Origin: Sulfobacillus thermotolerans
GTDB lineage: Bacteria > Bacillota > Sulfobacillia > Sulfobacillales > Sulfobacillaceae
Reading direction: 5' to 3'
Assembly: GCA_002951815.1 (NCBI GenBank)
Contig: CP019454.1
Span: forward strand, 930,001 to 994,000
Length of the DNA: 64,000 nucleotides
Under the pieces are notes generated by a model. That model was given only the letters and a program-made list of their open reading frames with translations. It did no database searches and was not told where the DNA came from. This document shows, piece by piece, positions 44,031 to 51,587 of this stretch. Position 1 is the first letter of the stretch, and every line of letters begins with the position of its first letter. Both the position numbers and the translations under genes were made by a program.

Positions 44031-44759
44031 CTAGGTAATATTAAAGAGTTCCTTGACCTTTTTGACGTTGGATCGACTAACGACCACTTCACTGCTCTGT
44101 TTGTCTTTCATTTTTAGAAGGTAAGTACCATTAAAATAGGGCATGATTTCTTTGACCTGGTGCATATTGGCAATAAAACTGCGGTGGGTCCGCAAGAATG
44201 TCTCGCTAGGCAAGCGCTCTTGCAATTCTTGAAGAGTAAAACGCGTCGGATAGCGGTCGTGATAGGTGTAAATGTAAATAATTTCATGTTCAGCCATAAT
44301 AAAAATGATGTCATTGGTATTGACCGGAATGGTATGACCTCCGGATTCACACGGCACCCAAGTGAGGACATCGGATGTGGTCTTCGGCGTGGCGGTATCA
44401 AGATCGGTCAAGCGACGAATGGTCTCGGCAATACGTTCACTACTGACGGGTTTAAGCAGATAGTCGACGACTTGGACCGCAAACGCATCCACGGCGTACT
44501 GTTCGTGCGCTGAAATAAAGACCACGCTTAGTTGAGGACGCTTGTCTTTTAGAATGCGAGCGAGCTCCATGCCTGACATGCCGGGCATCTGTATGTCGAG
44601 AAAAACCACGTCATAATCGAGAGCTTCGATGAGCGAGAGTGCTTCTTTGGCCGTCTGCGCTTCCCCAATGACTTCCAATACATTTTGGTAGGGTTCGAGT
44701 AAGAAACGCAGTTCTTGGCGAGCGGGATATTCATCTTCAACGATTAGGGCTTTTAGCAT
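44031..44759 (-). CDS. LytTR-family response regulator
   Basis: An N-terminal receiver (residues 1-120: VEDEYPARQ, phosphorylation site VVFLDIQMPGMSG, KPV) joined to a C-terminal LytTR DNA-binding domain (FIMAEHEIIYIYTYHDRY, LRTHRSFIANMHQVKEI, VVVSRSNVKKVKELF). It follows the histidine kinase gene on the same strand with a gap of 48 bp, so the two form a LytS/LytT-type pair. The start at 44759 follows GAGGAGG. LytST systems often respond to pyruvate or membrane energy state; the signal here is unknown. Confidence 0.93.
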   Translation of the reverse strand: MLKALIVEDEYPARQELRFLLEPYQNVLEVIGEAQTAKEALSLIEALDYDVVFLDIQMPGMSGMELARILKDKRPQLSVVFISAHEQYAVDAFAVQVVDYLLKPVSSERIAETIRRLTDLDTATPKTTSDVLTWVPCESGGHTIPVNTNDIIFIMAEHEIIYIYTYHDRYPTRFTLQELQERLPSETFLRTHRSFIANMHQVKEIMPYFNGTYLLKMKDKQSSEVVVSRSNVKKVKELFNIT

Positions 44760-44807
44760 AGACAATCCTCCTCTATTTATGCGACGGTCGGTGCAGTGTT
44801 GGGCGCT

Positions 44808-46094
44808 TTAGGCTCCTGTGCTAGCGGTCGAAGACGGCTGGCAAGGAATTACGACTCGTACCGTGGTTCCTTTATCTTCGGAAGATCGCAAGCGTAGGCG
44901 ATATTTAACACCGTAAAGACCGATAAGCCGTTCCGAAACATTGGATAGCCCCAAGCCCATCCCTTGACCGTGTCCCATTTCAAAAATTTCCCGCTGGCGT
45001 GATTTGGGGATGCCATGCCCATTATCAGAGACATAGATAATCGTATGATTGCCTTGGTTGCGAATGCTAACGCTGACCATACCGGGACCTTCTTTTTCGG
45101 CAATGCCGTGAATGACTGCGTTTTCAACCAGTGGTTGAATAATGAGGACAGGAACTGAGCGGTGCAATGCCTCGGGTTGGATGCGCAATCGGTAACGGAG
45201 CTTATCCCCGTAGCGAGCTTTTTCTAAATTCAAATAGGTTTGTACATAGTCAATTTCGTCTTTGACGAGCACCATCGATCCTTTATGCGCTAAGGAACGC
45301 CGAAAGAACGAGGCCAGCTGGATTAATAAGTCTCGGGCTTTATCCGGGTCGGTGCGGGAAAAGGAGATAATCGTGTTAAGGACGTTAAACAAGAAGTGCG
45401 GACGAATTTGAGCTTGCAGAGCCTCCAGACGGGCCGTTGAAGCGAGGCTACGCTGCCGGTCCAATTCGGCCACTTCCAATAAAATAGAGAGGAGTTGGGC
45501 AATCCCCTCGGCAAGTCGGCCTGCGCGCTTCGGCAAAGTGCTCTGGTTTGCGACATAAAGTTTAATGCAGCCTACTGATTGACCATGAGAGATCAACGGA
45601 GTAATAATGACAACGCCGAGCTGACATTCATCGTAAGCTCCTTTGAGTTCCTCGGTTTTTAAGATTCTTTGGACCCGTTGCTCCATCACTTCTCTAGTGG
45701 TATTCGAAAGGCTTGAGCCCGGATTATGTTGCGGGCAGGGCTTGCCAGCCCATCCTAGGACACTGTTCGTGTCGGTAATCGCCACAGCTTCAACCCCAAC
45801 CGTTTGCTGAATGATATTGGCGATATGCTGCGCTGTCTCCCGATTGAGGCCTTGGCGAAGATGGGGCAAGGCGGCATGACCAATTTGAAAAGTGGTTTCC
45901 GCTGCATCTAATGTTGCGACCGAGGAATCTTGTAACAACGTGGCAGGACGACGCCGCTTTTGGTTGACGAGCCATCCTAGGGGAACAAGGATGGCCAAAG
46001 CGGCTAAGACTTGTTGCCATAACGTAAGGGGCGCCGTGACAATCAGCACGACCAAAGCGACAACGGGCAGGATAAAGATTAGTCCTCGTTTGAT
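44808..46094 (-). CDS. LytS-type sensor histidine kinase, apparent ATC start
   Basis: The kinase has two membrane segments, a GAF-like sensor (about residues 60-190: VEAVAITDTNSVLGWAG, CQLGVVIITPLI) and a His_kinase domain with the histidine in IRPHFLFNVLNTI, then the HATPase domain (IIQPLVENAVIHGI, DNGHGIP, GMGLGLSNV). ATC at 46094 is the likely start: GAAGGTG lies 7 nt upstream and it yields the N-terminus IKRGLIFILPVVALVVLIV, a clean membrane segment; a TGA is just before it. The next usual start, GTG 46055, cuts the first segment. Only two segments are left of the usual LytS membrane part. Confidence 0.85.
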   Translation of the reverse strand: MKRGLIFILPVVALVVLIVTAPLTLWQQVLAALAILVPLGWLVNQKRRRPATLLQDSSVATLDAAETTFQIGHAALPHLRQGLNRETAQHIANIIQQTVGVEAVAITDTNSVLGWAGKPCPQHNPGSSLSNTTREVMEQRVQRILKTEELKGAYDECQLGVVIITPLISHGQSVGCIKLYVANQSTLPKRAGRLAEGIAQLLSILLEVAELDRQRSLASTARLEALQAQIRPHFLFNVLNTIISFSRTDPDKARDLLIQLASFFRRSLAHKGSMVLVKDEIDYVQTYLNLEKARYGDKLRYRLRIQPEALHRSVPVLIIQPLVENAVIHGIAEKEGPGMVSVSIRNQGNHTIIYVSDNGHGIPKSRQREIFEMGHGQGMGLGLSNVSERLIGLYGVKYRLRLRSSEDKGTTVRVVIPCQPSSTASTGA

Positions 46095-46110
46095 AAATGG
46101 TCACCTTCTT

Positions 46111-46701
46111 CTATAATGTCCAAGGCTGTAAGGTGACGCCTTTTTGGCGCATGTCCTCAAGTGCTTTGGCGCTGTCATCCGGTCGAACATTGACGCCTTT
46201 TATGGCATTGGTGACCGCAATCGTATGAAAGCCTTCCGTGACGGCATCAAGGGCTGTAGCCCGGACACAGTAGTCGGTTGCTAGTCCGCTAATATAGACG
46301 GTCTCGACGTCGAGTCGATGGAGCCACGTTGCCAACCCGATAGAGGAAATGTGGCCGCTTTCGGCCAGAAATCCTTCAAAGCCACTGTAAGCATCCACAG
46401 CGGGGTCAAATCCCTTGTAAAAATATGCAGCGCCTTCAGGAATCGTCAGCGACGGATGGATCTGGCAGCCCACGGTGCCTTGCACGCAATGGGGAGGCCA
46501 TGGGCCCCCTTGGGCCTGAAAAGACACATGGTTTTCAGGGTGGAAGTCTTTCGTCAAGACAATAGGTTGGTCTTGCAGCGAAAAATAGTTAAGCAAAGCT
46601 TGAATGGAAGGAATAATTGTCTCCGCATTCGGCACCGCTAATGTTCCTTGAGAACAAAAATCGTTTTGGAAATCCACTACAATTAAAGCGTTTTGTCCCA
46701 T
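46111..46701 (-). CDS. pncA: Nicotinamidase / isochorismatase-like hydrolase
   Basis: Nicotinamidase turns nicotinamide into nicotinate for NAD salvage. The catalytic Asp is in LIVVDFQNDFCSQGTLAV, the lysine in the YFYKGFDP stretch and the cysteine in ISGLATDYCVRATALDA. The metal-binding segment is in KDFHPENHVSF. At 196 aa it fits PncA. The ATG at 46701 has AGGAGG 9 nt upstream; a longer open frame to 46968 covers its promoter. It complements the nadCBA operon at 16.5-19.8 kb. Confidence 0.9.
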   Translation of the reverse strand: MGQNALIVVDFQNDFCSQGTLAVPNAETIIPSIQALLNYFSLQDQPIVLTKDFHPENHVSFQAQGGPWPPHCVQGTVGCQIHPSLTIPEGAAYFYKGFDPAVDAYSGFEGFLAESGHISSIGLATWLHRLDVETVYISGLATDYCVRATALDAVTEGFHTIAVTNAIKGVNVRPDDSAKALEDMRQKGVTLQPWTL

Positions 46702-46733
46702 CAATCGTAACCTCCTGAGGCCTATCTTATGCC

Positions 46734-46762
46734 ATTTTAGTGTGGTGGACACAGTGATGCAA
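46734..46762 (-). promoter_or_regulatory. Promoter of pncA
   Basis: On the minus strand TTGCAT (46762-46757), a 17-bp spacer and TAAAAT (46739-46734), 33 bp from the start codon. Confidence 0.6.
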
Positions 46763-47205
46763 ATCCCTTTTACACTGAATTCGATACAGAATGGTGGCCA
46801 AAGATGAATGGGTACAGCCCTGAAAGGACGTCTGATATATCGCACAGGGGACAACGGCTGAAAATCCGAGGTTTGGTCCAAAATAAGGACGGAACGCGAT
46901 GTCCCTTCGCCTAGGAAAATATGCTGGCTGCGTCCATATTTAATCGGGGTGTAAATCGGTAAAATCAAGCAAATGTGGCGATAGAAATAAAATACTACTC
47001 AATGCATGAAAAATTAGTTTGGCAATTAGGAAGGAAATCAGACATTTATGTCGAAGTATTATAATGTGCTGTGACCACGTTTAATAAAGGACGCCCACAG
47101 CCCATAAATTATTTCTTATCTTTTTGGTTGAACGTGGGAGGCTCTCCGTTTTCAGACAACATGTAGGTTTTAGACAAAATGATACCGTAAAAAGGAGGCA
47201 CCACA
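46763..47205. other. 443-bp gap with the leader of the amino acid permease
   Basis: AT-rich, no coding frame. TATAAT occurs at 47060-47065 (plus strand) with a poor -35. Downstream, CCACGTT near 47077 can pair with AACGTGG near 47130, enclosing about 45 nt, and two similar segments TTTTCAGACAACATG and TTTTAGACAAAATG follow near 47150-47181. The transcribed leader could be about 135 nt long. I see no T-box or known riboswitch motif. Confidence 0.35.
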
Positions 47206-48837
47206 TTGATTAATTTAGAGCGGGGCTTGAAACGTGAATTATCGTTTCTCGATTTGACCATGTCCTCGCTAGGGGCCATTATTGGATCAGGTTGGTTGTT
47301 TGCGGCCTTTACGGCCGCCTATTTGGCGGGACCGTCATCCATTTTCAGCTGGGTCATTGGCGGTGTGATTGTCTTGTTCATTGGCTTGGTCTATGCTGAG
47401 CTAGGTTCCATGATTCCGGAATCCGGGGGGATTGCGCGCTATACGCAATACTCGCATGGGCACTTGACCAGTTTTATCGTCGGGTGGGCCGCGGTGATTG
47501 CATATGCCTCCGTGCCCGCCGTAGAAGCCGAAGCCACGGTGCAGTATATGAGTCACTTTTTCCCGGGACTGTATGTCAAGTCCACGTTGACTACGTCGGG
47601 CTTGATTTTCGCCGCCCTGTTGATTGTGGCTTTTTTCACGGTGAACTACTTTGGCATTAAAGTATTTGCACGGATTAACACACCGCTCACGATCTGGAAA
47701 TTCTTGATGCCGACGTTGACGGTAATTGTGTTGGCCATTGTCGGGCTGCATGGCACCAACTTCAGCCACATTGGGGGCTTCATGCCGATGAAATCGTCGG
47801 GAATGTTGGGCGCGGTCGCGTCGGCCGGGATTGTGTTTTCCTACTTGGGCTTTCGGCAAGCGGTGGACTTGGCGGGAGAAGCGAAAAATCCCCAACGGGA
47901 CGTGCCTCGCGCCTTGATTGTGTCGATTGTGATCGGCATTATTCTCTACACCTTGTTGCAGGTGGTCTTTATTGGGGCGCTCCCCACGTCGGTGTTAGGC
48001 AAAGGCTGGGCGGCGATTGCGTCCAATGCGCAAATTGCAGGGGCGCCATTTGCCCAGTTGGCCATTTTCGCGGGGTTGTCGTGGTTGTCGACCCTGTTGT
48101 TTATTGATGCGTTCTTGTCGCCCGCCGGCACGGGCAGTATTTATCTGGCCTCCACGACGCGCGTCTTAGACGCGCTGGGCCGCAATGGCTATATGCCCAA
48201 GGGCTTAGCGAAAATCAACCCCAAGACGGGGATTCCTAGCATTGCCTTGGTGGTCGCGGCCATCATCAGTCTGATTTTCTTGGCGCCGTTCCCGGCGTGG
48301 CAGTCGCTGGTGGCGATTGTGTCGGGAGCCACCGTCTTTACCTACATGGTGGGGCCGATTTCGGCCGCGGTGTTTCGCCGTACGATGCCCAATGTACCGC
48401 GGCCCATTCGCTTAGGCGGCTTGTCGTGGATTGCGCCGGTGGCGTTTATTGGCGCCTCCTTGATTATCTACTGGGATGGCTGGGTGGCCGACGAGAAACT
48501 CTTGGGCATTATCTTGATTGGCGTGGTCTTGTACTTGATTATCAGTGCCATTGTGCCGCAGACGATTGCGAAGCCCTCGGCGCAGTCATTTAAGTCCAGC
48601 GTATGGATGGTGTTTTATCTGCTATTCATGCTGGCGATGTCTTATTACGGCTCGGGTGTCTTTGGAGCCCCGGCTAACCACGGCAAGGGCTTTATCCCGT
48701 ATCCGTGGGACTTGGTAGTGATTGCGGTCGTCTCGTTGCTGTTTTACTACTGGGGGGTATCGAGTGGCTACCGCAGCAAAGCGGCGGATGAAGTGTTGGA
48801 AGCCCTTGAAGAAACCCGCGAGACGGGCGCGTTATAA
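47206..48837 (+). CDS. APC-superfamily amino acid permease
   Basis: A 543-aa membrane protein with about twelve to thirteen membrane segments. It opens with FLDLTMSSLGAIIGSGWLFAA, the APC signature of the first, unwound helix, followed by ELGSMIPESGGIARYTQYSHG. The substrate is not evident; amino acids or polyamines are candidates. Codon choice is more GC-ending and more uniform than in neighbouring genes, suggesting strong expression or transfer. TTG 47206 follows AAAGGAGG. A hairpin terminator ends the gene. Confidence 0.9.
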   Translation: MINLERGLKRELSFLDLTMSSLGAIIGSGWLFAAFTAAYLAGPSSIFSWVIGGVIVLFIGLVYAELGSMIPESGGIARYTQYSHGHLTSFIVGWAAVIAYASVPAVEAEATVQYMSHFFPGLYVKSTLTTSGLIFAALLIVAFFTVNYFGIKVFARINTPLTIWKFLMPTLTVIVLAIVGLHGTNFSHIGGFMPMKSSGMLGAVASAGIVFSYLGFRQAVDLAGEAKNPQRDVPRALIVSIVIGIILYTLLQVVFIGALPTSVLGKGWAAIASNAQIAGAPFAQLAIFAGLSWLSTLLFIDAFLSPAGTGSIYLASTTRVLDALGRNGYMPKGLAKINPKTGIPSIALVVAAIISLIFLAPFPAWQSLVAIVSGATVFTYMVGPISAAVFRRTMPNVPRPIRLGGLSWIAPVAFIGASLIIYWDGWVADEKLLGIILIGVVLYLIISAIVPQTIAKPSAQSFKSSVWMVFYLLFMLAMSYYGSGVFGAPANHGKGFIPYPWDLVVIAVVSLLFYYWGVSSGYRSKAADEVLEALEETRETGAL

Positions 48838-48875
48838 AGGTCAGTCTCGTAAGCTCAGCAATCCCATAAAACAAG

Positions 48876-48905
48876 AGGCGGCTCGTAATGAGCCGCCTTT
48901 ATTGT
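48876..48905 (+). terminator. Terminator after the permease
   Basis: Perfect 9-bp stem AGGCGGCTC/GAGCCGCCT with a 5-nt loop, followed by TTATTGTTATTT. Confidence 0.75.
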
Positions 48906-48950
48906 TATTTATTAGACGCGAGACTGATGAGACGCGCCTGTACCAATCTT

Positions 48951-49949
48951 TCAACCTGAAAGGGTTAGGTGGCGCGAGAGCTCATCGCTCACTTTTTGTA
49001 CTCCGCACTGAACCACCTCTGCGGGCACTGGCGTGGGAGGAGAGATTGTTTCTGCAATACGTGCCCATGCTTTATGATAGGCCTGTGCGTAGAGAAAATA
49101 TAAATTATCTAATTCATCACGAGCGCCAGCCGTGAGGCTGGCTTGTGTTAAGTCATAAGTGACGTCCGTTGTGTGCGGGACTTGCCAGTGCGGAGCAACG
49201 CAATGACTGATTAGCCACTGTGACTGCGGTAGATAGAGATGGTCGAAATGGTCGGGGTTAATGCCGCAATGCAGAAAAAGAACAGAGTGCCCCGACGCCA
49301 GAGCCCGTTTGCCGACGGCGGCCATGAGGGCGTGAATCTCTGATCCCGGGGGACTGATAAGGAGGTGGCGGCGTTTTGCGGGCCAACTTGCATCAGTCAC
49401 AGGCGAATAAGGCCCATGGGCGGATAAGGCTGTCCCAAATGCATGGAAGCTTTGACCGGCCTTTGGTATTGGGCATACAGAGACCGCATCCAATAACCGT
49501 TGTTGAACATCATGTACGGCCGCGGAGAGTTGGGGTACTGTACGCCAAAACTCACGGATATCTTGCAGATAGTCACTGGCGATGCGGAGGTGCCGGTAGA
49601 CATCAGGAGGCAGCGAGGGATAACGCACGGTAGGCGCGTCTAAACTAACCGTGTCAATAACGGCGGTTACTCCGCTGACCTGCCATGATGAGTGATCCAT
49701 GATAATAGCGGTATGACGTGATGGGATGACAAGCCCTGTCAAAAGGTTGGGATTTAAGGGTTCATGAAAGCGCCACAGCTCTATACCGTCTAGGCTATCG
49801 GCGAACGCTGTAAGAACAGCGGATATCGTCACATAGTGTCCCTTAAGAGCGATGATGTGGCGGGCATTTTTCAGCCATTTGGCATAATAAGAACGATATC
49901 CGTGGGCGGTATGAGCTGCGGCTAGGATATCATAATGTGCGACGGCCAT
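48951..49949 (-). CDS. PRK06851-like two-domain protein with eroded P-loops
   Basis: The 332-aa protein looks like two diverged copies of one unit. Each half runs from a nucleotide-binding-like turn to a segment naming a place and a 'sham' motif: first LKGHYVTISAVLTAFAD then IELWRFHEPLNPNLLTGLVIPSRHTAIIMDHSSW; second LISPPGSEIHALMAAVG then VLFLHCGINPDHFDHLYLPQ and VAPHWQVP. This is the layout of the Bacillus family PRK06851, which has GxPGTGKST in both halves. Here both P-loops have lost the lysine, so ATP binding is doubtful. The family role is unknown. The start has GGAGGTGATG upstream. Confidence 0.6.
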   Translation of the reverse strand: MAVAHYDILAAAHTAHGYRSYYAKWLKNARHIIALKGHYVTISAVLTAFADSLDGIELWRFHEPLNPNLLTGLVIPSRHTAIIMDHSSWQVSGVTAVIDTVSLDAPTVRYPSLPPDVYRHLRIASDYLQDIREFWRTVPQLSAAVHDVQQRLLDAVSVCPIPKAGQSFHAFGTALSAHGPYSPVTDASWPAKRRHLLISPPGSEIHALMAAVGKRALASGHSVLFLHCGINPDHFDHLYLPQSQWLISHCVAPHWQVPHTTDVTYDLTQASLTAGARDELDNLYFLYAQAYHKAWARIAETISPPTPVPAEVVQCGVQKVSDELSRHLTLSG

Positions 49950-50020
49950 TCTTCATCACCTCCGGCGTTGCTAATCACCATACGTGGGAAGGATGAAAGT
50001 GTGCCATTGCGGCGAAGTTA

Positions 50021-50050
50021 TTGCCGTTAAAATACCTCTAGGGGTATAAT
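50021..50050 (+). promoter_or_regulatory. Glutaredoxin promoter overlapped by a CsoR/CstR-like palindrome
   Basis: TTGCCG (50021-50026), an 18-bp spacer and TATAAT (50045-50050). The imperfect palindrome ATACCTCTAGGGGTAT (50032-50047; 7 of 8 positions pair) occupies the spacer and the -10. It is close to the TACCC-TAGGGTA-type operators of CsoR-family repressors (copper, persulfide or formaldehyde sensors). No csoR gene is in the window. Confidence 0.6.
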
Positions 50051-50089
50051 CAAGGCAACATATATTGTTTCTATGCAGGAGGTGGGCAT

Positions 50090-50326
50090 ATGGCCGTTAT
50101 TGTGTATACCACACAAACTTGACCCCATTGCCGGAGCGCGAAGCGGTTCCTGCAAGAGAGGAAAGTGCCTTTTAAAGAGGTGGATGTTTCTAAAAGCGCC
50201 CAGGCCGCACAGGAATTGCAACGCAAATCCGGACAAACCGGCGTGCCGGTGATCATTGTCAATGGGACAGTCATTGTGGGTTTTAATCGCCCTAAATTAG
50301 CTCGAGCACTAGGGGTGAGAGAATAA
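50090..50326 (+). CDS. Selenocysteine-containing glutaredoxin (UPHC active site)
   Basis: A 78-aa glutaredoxin/NrdH-like protein if TGA at 50120-50122 (codon 11) is read through. The expected strand VIVYTTQT leads directly to U-P-H-C, where the usual motif is CPxC. The remainder is a normal glutaredoxin: a helix (RSAKRFLQERKV), strand PFKEVDV, the cis-proline loop TGVPVIIVNG and VIVGF before the last helix. ATG 50090 has AGGAGG 7 nt upstream. A hairpin follows the TGA. It would reduce disulfides or persulfides, with Sec as attacking residue. TGA ends many other genes here, so a local recoding signal is needed. Confidence 0.85.
50120..50155 (+). promoter_or_regulatory. UGA codon plus SECIS-like hairpin in the glutaredoxin gene
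   Basis: After the TGA, TTGC-C-GGAGC (50128-50137) pairs with GTTCC-T-GCAA (50155-50146 read backwards) through nine pairs, one G-U wobble and one C-U mismatch. The apical loop is GCGAAGCG (50138-50145), beginning 15 nt after the TGA with G first. Bacterial SECIS elements are hairpins with a G in the first loop positions at about this distance. Confidence 0.7.
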
Positions 50327-50356
50327 AAACAAGGCCCGTCTTGGGCCTTGTTTTTA
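50325..50356. terminator. Bidirectional terminator between the two TGA-containing genes
   Basis: AAAAACAAGGCCC, a 5-nt loop and GGGCCTTGTTTTT form a perfect 12- to 13-bp stem with A- and T-tracts, serving both convergent genes. Confidence 0.9.
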
Positions 50357-51007
50357 TTATTGACCAGCTGCCTCTAACACAATTTTTAACAATTGGTTCT
50401 CGGGGACAGCTCCTGTGACATCGAGCTTGCCGTTGACGACGGACTTGGGAACACCATAGACATTATATTTGCCTGCGAGGTCTGGGAACTCGCTTGCGTC
50501 CACCATGTCTGCCACTACGTTGGGTGATTCTAGAGCCATATCATGTGCCAGGCGTACAGCCCGGGGACAATATGGTCACGTAGGGGTGGTAAATACCTGG
50601 ATGTGCACAGGTTGTGTTAACTGCGCCAGCGCTTCTTTGGCTTTGTCTGTCAAGTTGACCGTGTGGGTTGAAACGGCTTTGATGTCTTCAAGAAACGCAC
50701 CAAATTCATGCCCACTGGGAATGCCGACAAAACGTATGCCGGTTGCACGGCCTTGGTTGTCTAGCAAGTTGGCAATAGGACCAGAAATTGGCTCGTTACC
50801 GGGATGTCCGGGTTCTAGAACAGGCGCTTCGGAGGTTTGGCTCACCATGACCAAGTCGGAAAGATCCGCTACTTCATTGGCCAAATCGGTAAAGACTTGA
50901 GCGGTTTCCGCTTCAGGACCCGGATAAATCTGAATAGTAACCGAATCCTTTAAGTCTTGAAAGAACTGGGTGACTTGGTCACGAATTTTTTCATCCAAAT
51001 AAGCCAC
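50357..51007 (-). CDS. Selenocysteine-containing glutaredoxin-like protein disulfide oxidoreductase (UPYC)
   Basis: 216 aa if TGA at 50578-50576 (codon 144) is read through. It has two thioredoxin-fold halves, as in the PDO/YruB-type family. The N-terminal half (VTIQIYPGPEAETAQVF..., then GIRFVGIPSGHEF) lacks an active-site CxxC. The C-terminal half has strand VHIQVFTTPT leading into U-P-Y-C, then a helix and the cis-proline loop VYGVPKSVVNG. GTG 51007 has GGAGG 8 nt upstream. After the TGA a hairpin is predicted. Without read-through the product would stop just before its active site. It follows the DUF2892 gene on the minus strand, with its own promoter between. Confidence 0.85.
50536..50578 (-). 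promoter_or_regulatory. UGA codon plus SECIS-like hairpin in the PDO gene
   Basis: Reading the minus strand, CCATAT right after the TGA pairs with ATATGG 40 nt on, then UGU/ACA, CC/GG and GG/CC continue the stem with small bulges. The apical loop is GCUGUACG, 8 nt, beginning 15 nt after the TGA with G first. Loop length, first base and distance equal those in the glutaredoxin gene although the stems differ in sequence. Confidence 0.7.
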
Positions 51008-51149
51008 GTTTTTCACCTCCTTATGTACTGGGGTAAAGACCGCAGGGCAGATGGACGAATCGGGATGCATCAGCCAAGATAGTGCTGCAATCTGGAACCC
51101 AGGAAAATTGTTAAAGACCACTGGTTGAAGGTGATCTCCCGATGTGTTT

Positions 51150-51177
51150 ACCTTAACATGTAACCAATTCTTGTCAA
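51150..51177 (-). promoter_or_regulatory. Promoter of the PDO selenoprotein gene
   Basis: On the minus strand TTGACA (51177-51172), a 16-bp spacer and TAAGGT (51155-51150). It leaves a leader of about 135 nt, in which I see no known motif. The same TTGACA/TAAGGT pair occurs before panD. Confidence 0.5.
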
Positions 51178-51198
51178 GAGCTTTCTTGTCGCACTGGT

Positions 51199-51426
51199 CT
51201 ATGCGTGGGAATGGCGCCTGACCGTCGACCAGTTTAATACATCGTATAGCAAGCAATAGCCGGTAACGGCGGTCACAAGAATGATCCCACCTAAAGCCGA
51301 CATTATCGCAGTGCCGACGGTCGACATGGCAGTGGTTAGGGGCCAAATCCATAAAACGGCAACGATGGCTAGGCGCACGAGACGATCAATAGGTCCGACA
51401 TTTTTTTCTAGACAGGATTTCTTCAT
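51199..51426 (-). CDS. DUF2892/YgaP-like small membrane protein
   Basis: A 75-aa protein with the pattern KNVGPIDRLVRLAIV at the start, two membrane segments and TAVTGYCLLYDVLNWST at the end, which is the DUF2892 family. Such domains occur alone or joined to rhodanese in sulfur-handling gene groups. Position upstream of the PDO gene on the same strand suggests a shared role in thiol or persulfide metabolism, though a separate promoter may lie between. The ATG follows GGGAGGATT. Confidence 0.85.
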   Translation of the reverse strand: MKKSCLEKNVGPIDRLVRLAIVAVLWIWPLTTAMSTVGTAIMSALGGIILVTAVTGYCLLYDVLNWSTVRRHSHA

Positions 51427-51587
51427 GTCAATCCTCCCGTCTTATTGTGCTAAGTCATCGTCCTATTTATGTGTATGCTTCGAGATTCTTGTAGTGTTTT
51501 TTCGCTGAAGGGATGAAAAAAATGATTAAACCGCAGTAGAATGACAGTAAAAGCTATGACGAAGATAGCTCGAAAGGAGGAGCCTGA

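Noticed and set aside
46702-46968. Longer start of pncA
   Set aside because: The region contains a good promoter and ribosome site for ATG 46701; the extension has no family similarity.
50120-50578. TGA in both redox genes as sequencing error or pseudogenes
   Set aside because: Two independent errors at the same catalytic residue are improbable; frames, ribosome sites and fold motifs are intact on both sides.
51008-51352. N-terminal extension of the PDO gene to 51352
   Set aside because: The extra sequence is Cys/His/Arg-rich antisense-like text overlapping the DUF2892 gene; GTG 51007 has a good ribosome site.
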